Assembly: GCF_023243075.1 (NCBI RefSeq)
Contig: NZ_JALKFZ020000121.1
Coordinates: 1-53,356, forward strand
Reading direction: 5' to 3'
Source: Frankia sp. AiPa1
Lineage (GTDB): Bacteria > Actinomycetota > Actinomycetes > Frankiales > Frankiaceae
Length of the DNA: 53,356 bases
Shown: in pieces, positions 9,022 to 19,602 of the stretch
How the letters are laid out: the number at the start of each line of letters is the position of its first letter
Numbering within the stretch: the first letter of the stretch is position 1
The notes under the pieces: generated by a model
Seen by the model: the letters and a program-made list of their open reading frames with translations, nothing else
The model's database searches: none
What the model was told of the DNA's origin: nothing
Made by a program: the position numbers and the translations under genes

Positions 9022-9585
9022 ATGTTCTCGCCCCGCGTCGCTCCTTCCACCCGTGCCTACGACCGTGCCCGGGAGGTCGTTCCCGTCGTGCTCCGTTCAC
9101 TGCTCAGCGTCCTTGAAGAGGCCACCCTGCTCGTGCTGCCGCACGGCGGCCAGAAGACTGCCCGGCGCAACGCCTGGCGAGCCGCCGCCGACCTGCAGGG
9201 CATCCGGAGTTATCGATGGCTCGAACCCGTCGCGGTCACCCCGCAGCGCCCCGCGCCCGGTCCCCCGCTCGCCGACGTCCCCTCGGCCGCTGACCGCCGA
9301 CGGGCTGACGTGCCCCGGGCTGACCTCGGCTCCCGGGCTTTGGCGCCTCGGGCTGACGACGTGTCCCGGACTGATGACGTGTCCCGGACTGATGGTGCGC
9401 GGGCACGGGTGCCCGCTGAACGGGCGCTGGTCGAGCCGGCCCTCGCCGAGGGCGCATGCGCGGTCAGCGATCTCTTCGCGCCCGCGGGCTTGCCGCCCGC
9501 GGCCCACGCGGCCCGTTCGACCCGACGCGGCGGCCGACGTTCCGGCGCCCGCGTCCTGTTCCCCGCCGCGATCGCGCGTAGCTGA
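9022..9585 (+). CDS. Hypothetical protein with DVSRTD repeat
   Basis: A 187-aa protein of unknown function between lipA and the DUF4191 gene. The first 75 residues look folded: an amphipathic helix (VVPVVLRSLLSVLEEATLLV) then HGGQKTARRNAWRAAADLQG. The rest is Ala/Arg-rich and probably disordered, with a duplicated DDVSRT unit from an 18-bp direct repeat around 9356-9391. The sequence before the ATG shows no strong ribosome-binding site. The M. tuberculosis block has nothing at this point that I recall. It could be a lineage-specific gene or a spurious frame; the ordered N-terminal half favours a real gene. Confidence 0.5.
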   Translation: MFSPRVAPSTRAYDRAREVVPVVLRSLLSVLEEATLLVLPHGGQKTARRNAWRAAADLQGIRSYRWLEPVAVTPQRPAPGPPLADVPSAADRRRADVPRADLGSRALAPRADDVSRTDDVSRTDGARARVPAERALVEPALAEGACAVSDLFAPAGLPPAAHAARSTRRGGRRSGARVLFPAAIARS

Positions 9586-9706
9586 CCAACCGGTCGGTGA
9601 CCACCGTCCTGATCACCCAGCGGTGATGGTCACGCGGCGGAGGCTGCTGATCGCCTCGTGATGGCGGCGCTGATGGGACGAGGTCGTAGGCCGTAGGCTC
9701 GCGGTC

Positions 9707-10579
9707 ATGGCACTGAGGAAGCAGCCACGGGACTCCGCCCCCGCGGCACCGCAGAAGAGCACGCCCGCGGGATCGGGCGGAAAGAACGGGACAGGCCGGG
9801 GCGGCGCCTCCGGTCGAGGCGGTGGCGACGACAGGGCCGGGCGGTCCACGGCCGATCGCGGCGCAGCCGCGGCGAAGACGAGTGGTCGCGGCGCGGCGGC
9901 ACCATCGGCAGCACAGGGCACGGGTTTCCGTGCCCGACTGTCCCAGCTACGGCTCGTGTTCGCGATGACACGCAAGCGCGACCCACAGGTCCTGTGGATC
10001 ACCCTTGCCGGACTCGGTCTTCCGCTCGCCCTCGGCATCGTCCTCGGCCTGTTTGTCGGCCCGCTGTATGTCTGGATCCCGATCGGCCTCCTGCTCGGCG
10101 TCGTCGTCGCCCTGAACCTGTTCAGCCGTCGGGTCCAGCGCACCGCCTACGCCGAGATGGAGGGCAAACCGGGCGCCGCCGCCGGAGTCGTCGAACGTAT
10201 GCGGGGCGACTGGCGGATCACACCCGCGGTCGGCATCAACCGTAACCAGGATGTGGTGCACCGGGTGGTGTCCCGGGCCGGAGTGGTGATCATCGCCGAG
10301 GGCCGCGGCCGCGGGCCTCGGGAACTGCTCGCCGCCGAGAAACGCCGCATCCGCAAGGTGGTGGGCGACACCCCCATCACCGACATCATCGTCGGTACCG
10401 GCGAGGGCGAGACGCCGTTGCCGAAGCTTCAGAGCACCCTCATGCGGATGCGCCGCGCACTGCGCCGCGGCGAGGTGGATGCCCTCGACCGCAGGCTACG
10501 CGCCATGGGTGGTGCTGCCCTGCCCATCCCCAAAGGCCCGATCCCGCGCAACATCCCGCGCGGCGGACGCCCCCGCTAG
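9707..10579 (+). CDS. DUF4191 family membrane protein
   Basis: A 290-aa inner-membrane protein. A basic, Gly/Ala-rich disordered N-terminus (about 70 residues) precedes two adjacent membrane helices (WITLAGLGLPLALGIVLGL and PLYVWIPIGLLLGVVVALNL). A conserved cytosolic part follows with MEGKPGAAAGVVERMRGDW and RAGVVIIAEGRGRGPRELLA. These match DUF4191 (Rv2219 in M. tuberculosis), which normally sits between lipA and glnA as here. Function is unknown. The ATG start has no strong Shine-Dalgarno sequence. Confidence 0.85.
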   Translation: MALRKQPRDSAPAAPQKSTPAGSGGKNGTGRGGASGRGGGDDRAGRSTADRGAAAAKTSGRGAAAPSAAQGTGFRARLSQLRLVFAMTRKRDPQVLWITLAGLGLPLALGIVLGLFVGPLYVWIPIGLLLGVVVALNLFSRRVQRTAYAEMEGKPGAAAGVVERMRGDWRITPAVGINRNQDVVHRVVSRAGVVIIAEGRGRGPRELLAAEKRRIRKVVGDTPITDIIVGTGEGETPLPKLQSTLMRMRRALRRGEVDALDRRLRAMGGAALPIPKGPIPRNIPRGGRPR

Positions 10580-10679
10580 GTCGCCTCTCCTCGATCTCCA
10601 GCCCACGGGACCCGCCGTCACCCCGGCCATCTCACCGTCCGTGGTCGCTTTCGGGGGTGGTGGCGCTGCTGATGCGCGG

Positions 10680-10744
10680 CGATGTCGCTTCTACCGGGTT
10701 TTTCGTCCGATTTGCACCTTCGTAACCCTGTAGAAGCGACATCG
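10680..10744. repeat. Long inverted repeat (21-bp arms, 23-base loop)
   Basis: The left arm 10680-10700 begins CGATGTCGCTTCTAC. The right arm 10724-10744 ends GTAGAAGCGACATCG. The outer 15 bp are perfect; then one mismatch, then five more pairs. The loop is comparatively AT-rich. A further AGAAGCG occurs just after the right arm (10752-10758). It could be a bidirectional terminator for the convergent genes or a copy of a dispersed palindromic element. Confidence 0.75.
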
Positions 10745-10920
10745 AGAGATAGAAGCGCTGGTCCGGTCGTCACGCGCGGCGGCGGGGAGGGCGGCGGCGG
10801 GGAGGGGGCCTGGCTGTGACTGGTCGGAGCTGACGGTGACGGCGCAGCCCCGCGTGCACCACCTGCCACCAGCCACTCGGTACGCCGGATGGTGCGCTTG
10901 CCGCCGAGGACGTCGGACGT

Positions 10921-10988
10921 GGTCCGAGCCCGACGACGGTCCGAGCCCGACGACGGTCCGAGCCCGACGACGGTCCGAGCCCGACGGT
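10921..10988. repeat. 17-bp tandem repeat, about four units
   Basis: GGTCCGAGCCCGACGAC is repeated exactly at 10921, 10938 and 10955, with a fourth copy at 10972 that diverges in its last bases (GGT). A degenerate continuation follows. The period is out of frame, consistent with a non-coding minisatellite. Confidence 0.85.
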
Positions 10989-11046
10989 GGGTCCGAAACC
11001 CGGCGATGGTCGGGCCCGACAGGCGTCGGCGGCCGACGATGGCGGC

Positions 11047-11520
11047 TTACTGGTCAGCGCCGACCGGGTCGCGCACCACCACGGTGCCGGCGGCCCGGTC
11101 ATGCGTGCCACGCAGGTCGCGGTCCCAGATCAGGACCGGTACGAGCAGCGCCAGCAGCAGGGTGCGCAGGGCGATCCACGGCCAGGACTGACTCGCCCGG
11201 TCCCGCAGCCGGATCACCCGCAGGCCCAGCAGCCGCATCCCGATCGTCTGCCCGGCGGCGCTGACCAGGATGAATTCCTCGAGCAGAAAAACCACATAGA
11301 TCGCCAAGCCCCGGACGTCGGCCGAGAAGCGCAGTCCGACGAGGTAGAGCACGCCGACGATCAGATTCGCGGCGATCGCGTCGATGAGGTACGCGGCCAG
11401 GCGCGGGCCGAGGCCCACCACCGAGCCCCGGCCGTGCTCGGGCAGCCCCAACCGCACGCCCGGCGGCTGGTCACGCGGCATGCCAGGGCCCTCAAGCCAG
11501 CCACCAAGTGCTCGTCCCAC
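11047..11520 (-). CDS. RDD family membrane protein
   Basis: A 157-aa polytopic membrane protein of the RDD family. It shows a first helix (RLAAYLIDAIAANLIVGVLY) with the Arg/Asp pattern, a second helix (AIYVVFLLEEFILVS), the conserved GQTIGMRLLGLRVIR loop, a third helix (IALRTLLLALLVPVLIW) and a final WDRDLRGTHDRAAGTVVV. Family function is not well defined; some members are proposed transporters. It starts with GTG and diverges from glnA, as Rv2219A does beside glnA1 (from memory, orientation may differ). The proline/glycine-rich first 35 residues are probably cytosolic. Confidence 0.88.
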   Translation of the reverse strand: MGRALGGWLEGPGMPRDQPPGVRLGLPEHGRGSVVGLGPRLAAYLIDAIAANLIVGVLYLVGLRFSADVRGLAIYVVFLLEEFILVSAAGQTIGMRLLGLRVIRLRDRASQSWPWIALRTLLLALLVPVLIWDRDLRGTHDRAAGTVVVRDPVGADQ

Positions 11521-11587
11521 GACGCAAGCCTATGCGCCCCGAAGACCTGCACCCAACGGGTCACCAAGAGTGATAAAGTCCCTTCCC

Positions 11588-11625
11588 GTAACATCGGCGA
11601 AACGACTTTGTGATGTCATGTGTCT
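11588..11625 (+). promoter_or_regulatory. GlnR-like box upstream of glnA
   Basis: GTAAC at 11588, six bases, then GAAAC at 11599 is an exact match to the actinobacterial GlnR half-site pattern (GTNAC-N6-GAAAC). In the expected 22-bp register, GTGAT at 11610 is a weak second a-box; the second b-box position (TGTCT) does not match. The site is about 100 bp before the glnA ATG. Nitrogen control by GlnR is therefore likely, as in Streptomyces. Confidence 0.65.
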
Positions 11626-11701
11626 GCCCGGGCATGACGAAAGACATCTGGACATGCCGCGATGTGCAGACCGGGAAGCGTGACGGGAGACTCGAGGACG
11701 A

Positions 11702-13126
11702 ATGTTCACCAACGCCGAGGACGTGCTCCGCTATATCCGCGACGAGAAGGTACAGTTCATCGACGTACGGTTCTGCGACCTGCCCGGGATCATGCAACAC
11801 TTTACGATTCCGACCCAGGTTTTCGCGGAGTCTGTCTTCACCGACGGCCTGATGTTCGACGGTTCTTCCATCCGCGGTTTCCAGGCCATCCACGAATCCG
11901 ACATGCTGCTGCTCCCGGACCCGCAGACCGCCTTCGTCGACCCGTTCCGCGAGCATAAGACCCTGGCCATGACGTTCTTCATCCACGACCCGATCACCAA
12001 GGAGCAGTACTCGCGCGACCCGCGCAACATCGCCAAGAAGGCGGAGACCTACCTGCGCGGCACCGGGATCGCCGACACGGCCTACTTTGGGCCGGAGGCG
12101 GAGTTCTACATCTTCGACGACGTCCGGTACGACTACAACCCGTATGGCTCGATGCACCAGGTCGACTCGGTCGAGGCGGCCTGGAACACCGCGCGCAAGG
12201 AGGAGGGTGGCAACCTCGGCTACAAGCCGAGGTTCAAGGGCGGCTATTTCCCGGTGCCACCGACCGACCACTTCACCGATCTGCGCTCCGAGATGACCAG
12301 GGTGCTCTACCAGACCGGCATCACCGTCGAGATGCAGCACCACGAGGTCGGCACCGCGGGTCAGGCCGAGATCGACATTCGCTACGACACGCTCCTGAAG
12401 ACCGCCGACAACCTGATGCTCTACAAGTACGTCATCCGCAACGTGGCCCGCAGCCGGGGCAAGACCGTCACCTTCATGCCCAAGCCGCTGTTCGAGGACA
12501 ACGGGTCCGGCATGCACGTGCACTCAAGCCTGTGGAAGGACGGCGATCCGCTGTTCTACAGCGCCAACGGCTACGGTGGCCTGTCAGACCTCGCGCGCCA
12601 CTACATCGGCGGCCTGCTGCACCACGCCCCGGCGCTGCTCGCGTTCACCAACCCGACGACGAACTCCTACCGGCGTCTGGTTCCCGGCTACGAGGCACCG
12701 GTGAACCTGGTCTACTCGGCGCGTAACCGGTCCGCCTGCTGTCGCATCCCGCTCGGCGGCGACTCACCGAAGGCCAAGCGGGTGGAGTTCCGCGTCCCGG
12801 ATCCGAGCTGCAATCCCTACCTTGCCTTTGCCGCGATGCTCATGGCCGGCCTGGATGGAATCCGGAACAAGATCGACCCGCCGGACCCGATCGACAAGGA
12901 CCTCTACGAACTGCCCCCGGATGAGCTCGCCGCCGTCCCGCAGGTGCCCGGCTCGCTGGAAAAGGTACTCGACGCCCTCGAGGCGGACCACGAGTTCCTA
13001 CGCGAAGGTGACGTGTTCACGACCGATCTGATCGAGACCTGGCTAGACTACAAACGCCGCAACGAGGTGGACGCGATCCGGCTTCGGCCGCACCCCTACG
13101 AGTTCACCCTGTACTACGACATCTGA
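11702..13126 (+). CDS. glnA: Glutamine synthetase type I
   Basis: A 474-aa GSI-beta subunit that makes glutamine from glutamate, ammonium and ATP; the active form is a dodecamer. Family segments are [60 protein letters not shown] and NRSACCRIP. The Tyr in [11 protein letters not shown] (about residue 402) is the adenylylation site, so it is a substrate for the GlnE encoded nearby. The start ATG follows CGAGGACGA. A GlnR-like box lies upstream. It corresponds to glnA1 of M. tuberculosis. Confidence 0.97.
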   Translation: MFTNAEDVLRYIRDEKVQFIDVRFCDLPGIMQHFTIPTQVFAESVFTDGLMFDGSSIRGFQAIHESDMLLLPDPQTAFVDPFREHKTLAMTFFIHDPITKEQYSRDPRNIAKKAETYLRGTGIADTAYFGPEAEFYIFDDVRYDYNPYGSMHQVDSVEAAWNTARKEEGGNLGYKPRFKGGYFPVPPTDHFTDLRSEMTRVLYQTGITVEMQHHEVGTAGQAEIDIRYDTLLKTADNLMLYKYVIRNVARSRGKTVTFMPKPLFEDNGSGMHVHSSLWKDGDPLFYSANGYGGLSDLARHYIGGLLHHAPALLAFTNPTTNSYRRLVPGYEAPVNLVYSARNRSACCRIPLGGDSPKAKRVEFRVPDPSCNPYLAFAAMLMAGLDGIRNKIDPPDPIDKDLYELPPDELAAVPQVPGSLEKVLDALEADHEFLREGDVFTTDLIETWLDYKRRNEVDAIRLRPHPYEFTLYYDI

Positions 13127-13427
13127 GCCGGTGATCCGACGGCTGAATGTTTCGCGGCGGGTGGCTGTTCCGACCGGTGGAAAATTGCCGGACATCGGCG
13201 CGGCACACGGGCCGGGCGGGCGGATCTGACACCCTGTCACCCGGCCGGCGGCAAGGACGACAGTCACCTACGAGAGATGAAGAATTAACAATCATGGAAC
13301 GGTAAGGTAACAGGGCCCGACGAGGCTCCGACCGAACCCTCCCGTCATCGCGGCCTGGGTCGGCCTCCCCCTGGCCGACCACACAGTCGCACCGTGACGT
13401 ACAGGACCAACAGCGGGGAGTAGTTGA
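13127..13427 (+). other. glnA-glnII intergenic region with glnII promoter
   Basis: This 301-bp gap carries the four-part GlnR-like operator at 13263-13300 and a GGGGAG ribosome-binding site at 13415-13420 just before the glnII GTG. The first 130 bases have no clear feature. I see no gene here. Confidence 0.6.
13263..13300 (+). promoter_or_regulatory. Four-part GlnR-like operator upstream of glnII
   Basis: GTCAC-N6-GAGAT-N6-TTAAC-N6-GGAAC is found at 13263, 13274, 13285 and 13296. Every half-site is in the exact 11-bp register of the a1-b1-a2-b2 GlnR operator (GTNAC-N6-GAAAC repeated). Each half-site differs from consensus by at most two bases. A GGTAAGGT-like element follows at once, about where a -10 region could be. 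Binding is inferred, not shown. Confidence 0.65.
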
Positions 13428-14495
13428 GTGAGTTATCAGGCCGAGTACATCTGGATCGACGGCACCGAGCCCGACCCGCTGATGCGTAGCAAGACCCGCA
13501 TCGTCAAGGACGGCAAGGAGCCGGAAATCTGGGGCTTCGACGGCTCAAGCACCAACCAGGCGCCGGGATCGAACTCGGACTGCGTGCTGCGTCCCGTCTT
13601 CGTCACGCCCGACCCACTCCGGGGCGGCGACAACCAGCTGGTGCTGTGTGAGGTCGAGCTGACCGACTTCACGCCGCACCCGACCAACACCCGGGCGTTC
13701 AGCCGCACCGTGGCCGAGAAGTACGCCGACATGTCGCCGAGCTTCGGCATCGAGCAGGAGTACACCTTCTTCAAGGACGGCCGTCCCTACGGCTGGCCCG
13801 AGGTCGGCTACCCCGCGCCGCAGGGTCCGTACTACTGCGGCGTCGGCGGTTCGAAGATGCCGGGCCGCGAGATCGTCGAGCGGCACACCCAGGCCTGCCT
13901 CGACGCCGGGCTCGCGATCGAGGGCACCAATGCCGAGGTCATGATGGGCCAGTGGGAGTTCCAGATCGGCGTTCTCCCCGCGCCCGCGATCGCCGACCAG
14001 ATCTGGCTGGGCCGCTGGCTGCTGCACCGCATCGCCGAGGACTACGGCGTCGAGGTGTCGTTCGAGGCCAAGCCGATCGCCGGCGACTGGAACGGTGCCG
14101 GCGCGCACACCAACTTCTCCACCAAGCAGACGATGGCCGGCTGGGATGCCATCGTCGCCTGCTGCGAGGCGCTCGGCACCCGGGTCCTGGAGCACGTCAC
14201 CCACTACGGGACGGGCATCCAGGACCGGCTGACCGGCAAGCACGAGACCGCCCCCTGGGACAAGTTCTCCTGGGGCGCCTCCGACCGCGGCGCGTCGGTC
14301 CGCATCCCGTGGGCCGTGGAGAAGGCGAAGAAGGGCTGGCTGGAGGACCGTCGTCCGAACGCCAACATGGACCCGTACCTGGTGTCCGCCCTGATGATCG
14401 ACACCTGCTGCAGCGCGCTGGCCGGCGACAAGCCGACCCTGTTCGTACCGGAGCAGGGCACCCCTGTGGTCACCGGCGTCACCGCCAGCGTCTGA
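13428..14495 (+). CDS. glnII: Glutamine synthetase type II (eukaryotic-like)
   Basis: A 355-aa octameric-type glutamine synthetase. Diagnostic segments are EYIWIDGTEP, IWGFDGSSTNQAPGSNSDC, PSFGIEQEYTF, YYCGVGGSKMPGREIVE, GTNAEVMMGQWEFQIG, AGDWNGAGAHTNFSTK and RGASVRIP. It has no adenylylation loop, so it is outside GlnE control and is probably governed by transcription through the GlnR-like operator upstream. GSII directly after GSI is known from Frankia, where it is associated with nitrogen-limited and symbiotic growth. The start is GTG with GGGGAG eight bases upstream. Confidence 0.96.
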   Translation: MSYQAEYIWIDGTEPDPLMRSKTRIVKDGKEPEIWGFDGSSTNQAPGSNSDCVLRPVFVTPDPLRGGDNQLVLCEVELTDFTPHPTNTRAFSRTVAEKYADMSPSFGIEQEYTFFKDGRPYGWPEVGYPAPQGPYYCGVGGSKMPGREIVERHTQACLDAGLAIEGTNAEVMMGQWEFQIGVLPAPAIADQIWLGRWLLHRIAEDYGVEVSFEAKPIAGDWNGAGAHTNFSTKQTMAGWDAIVACCEALGTRVLEHVTHYGTGIQDRLTGKHETAPWDKFSWGASDRGASVRIPWAVEKAKKGWLEDRRPNANMDPYLVSALMIDTCCSALAGDKPTLFVPEQGTPVVTGVTASV

Positions 14496-14820
14496 CGGCC
14501 TGCCGGCCCGAAGCCGGCTCGTCCGCCCGGCCGCGGAACAGCGAAACATGGCAATGGTGGGACCGGACAGAAACGGCACGCAGCACAGCAGCACAGCCGG
14601 GGCGGTCGTGCGGGGGAGCGCGTACGCCCCGGTTTCTCCGCACATACTCCGCGGCTGCGCGACGGTGCGAACCGCGACGTGAGGCGACAGCCGGAAGGCC
14701 CGGCCTTCCGGCGTATGTGCTTCGTCGAGACGCGGCCGAACCGTGGCCGGGGCGCACAGGGCGCACTCAGCCCAAGTCTCGAACGAGGCACAGACGAGTC
14801 AGAAGGGACGAGAGCGAAGC
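14496..14820. other. Convergent glnII/glnE intergenic region
   Basis: A 325-bp gap between convergent genes. It contains the nested palindromic element at 14640-14720, and a short GCCGGC-CCGAA-GCCGGC stem soon after the glnII stop. I see no gene. Confidence 0.6.
14640..14720. repeat. Nested palindromic element between glnII and glnE
   Basis: The outer arms GCACATACTCCG (14640-14651) and CGGCGTATGTGC (14709-14720) pair with one mismatch. Inside the right half is a perfect hairpin, CCGGAAGGC-CCG-GCCTTCCGG (14691-14711), overlapping the right arm by three bases. The two stems would be partly exclusive. It is well placed to terminate both convergent transcripts. Confidence 0.6.
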
Positions 14821-17966
<3,146 letters not shown>

Positions 17967-17970
<4 letters not shown>

Positions 17971-19325
17971 AGGACAGGCAGGTACCGGTCGATCTCGAAC
18001 GGTGTGACCTGCCGCCGGTAGTCCTGCCACTCGGCCCGCTTGTTCCGCAGAAAGAACTCGAACAGCTCGTCTCCGAGGGTCTCCCGCACCAGCGACGACC
18101 CCTCCATCACCGTGATCGCGTCGGCCAGCGAGCCGGGAAGGGCGGAGATCCCCCGCTCGCGACGCTGCACCTCGGTCAGCGTCCAGACGTCGTCGGCGGC
18201 CGGCGCCGGCAGGTCGTAGCCGCCCTGGATACCCCGCAGCCCGGCGGCGAGCACCAGCGCGAAGGTCAGGTACGGGTTGCAGGCGCTGTCCGGCAGCCGG
18301 AACTCGACTCGGGTGGCCTGCGACTTGTGCAGTTTGTACAGCGGGACCCGGACCAGGGCGGACCGGTTGTTGTGCCCCCAGCAGACGTACGCGGGCGCCT
18401 CCAGTACCTCGCCGGCCCGCTGATCCCCGATCAGCCGCTTGTACGAGTTCACCCACTGGTTCGTGACGGCCGTGATCTCTGACGCGTGGGTGAGCAGTCC
18501 CGCGATGAACGACTTCGCGACCTTGGACAGCTGGTACTCGTCGGTCGGGTCGTGGAAGGCGTTGCGGTCGCCCTCGAACAGGCTCAGGTGGGTGTGCATG
18601 CCTGAACCCGCCTGGTCGCCGAACGGCTTGGGCATGAAGGTGGCGTAGATTCCCTGCCGCAGCGCCACCTCCTTCACCACCTGGCGGAACGTCATGATGT
18701 TGTCCGCGATGGTGAGCGCGTCGGCGTAGCGCAGGTCGATCTCCTGCTGCCCGGGAGCCACCTCGTGGTGACTGAACTCCACCGAGATGCCGAGCCGCTC
18801 CAGCATGCTGATCGCCTGCTGGCGGAAGTCGTGGCTGATGTCGTTCGGGGTCAGGTCGAAGTAGCCCGACTCGTCGACCGGTGGCGGCATCGGGCCGCCG
18901 CGCTTGGGCGGCTCCTTGAGCAGGAAGAACTCGATCTCCGGATGGGTGTAGAAGGTGAACCCGGCGTCAGCCGCCCGGGCCAGGGTGCGCCGCAGCACCC
19001 AGCGGGAGTCGGTGGCAGCCGCCGTCCCATCCGGCATCACCAGGTCGCAGAACATCCGCGCGGTCAGCGGATGCTCCCCTCGCCACGGCAGCACCTGGAA
19101 CGTGGACGGGTCCGGTCGGGCCAGCATGTCCGCCTCGTGCACGCGGGCGAAGCCCTCGATGGCCGAGCCGTCGAACCCGATGCCCTCGGCCAGCGCCCCC
19201 TCGAGCTCGGCCGGGGAGATCTCGACGGACTTCAGGTACCCCAGCACATCGGTGAACCAGAGCCGCACGAAGCGGATGTCCCGCTCCTCGAGAGTCCGCA
19301 GCACGAACTCCTGCTGTTTGTCCAT
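17967..19325 (-). CDS. glnA2: Glutamine synthetase type I, second copy (GlnA2-like)
   Basis: A 452-aa GSI-alpha-like protein. Segments include IGFDGSAIEGFARVHEADML, EIEFFLL, SHHEVAPGQQEIDLRY, FMPKPFGDQAGSGMHTHLSL and NNRSALVRVP. The adenylylation tyrosine is absent: the loop reads YDLPAPAADDVWTLTEVQ with Val-Trp where glnA has the Tyr. It is probably not a GlnE target. Start ATG 19325 has GTGGAGG just upstream; the longer open frame to 19463 lacks support. It overlaps glnE by GTGA, forming a glnA2-glnE transcription unit, the same arrangement as Rv2222c-Rv2221c. In vivo role relative to GlnA and GlnII cannot be told from sequence. Confidence 0.93.
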
Positions 19326-19602
19326 GGCGCCTCCACACTGAGGTGAGGACTCGACGATACGGGCCCCTCCGGCCTGAACGGGCCCCCTCACGTCCTCACC
19401 CGACCATAGCGATCCCCCACCCCGGCTGCCGTGATGTTGCACGCTGGCAACACCACCGCCCACAAAGCGTCACCGCCCAGCTGGTCAGGCACTCGTCAGC
19501 CTGGTCTGGTGGGTGTTCCGATACGCGGGCCGGCATCGTCGTCGAGCCCGTCGGCCCCCGCGGCAGCGCGTACCCAGGCCGTCGGAAGCTAGACGGGTCA
19601 GG

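Larger units (their letters stand above)
10580..11046. other. 467-bp intergenic region rich in repeats, no gene seen
   Basis: This gap lies between the convergent DUF4191 and RDD genes. It holds a long inverted repeat at 10680-10744 and a 17-bp tandem repeat at 10921-10988, listed separately. I see no convincing coding frame; the frames that cross the repeats change phase because 17 is not a multiple of three. Confidence 0.6.

Noticed and set aside
17971..18456. Upstream extension of the glnE frame
   Set aside because: It overlaps the GSI gene and has no GlnE-like sequence; the GTGA overlap start fits better.
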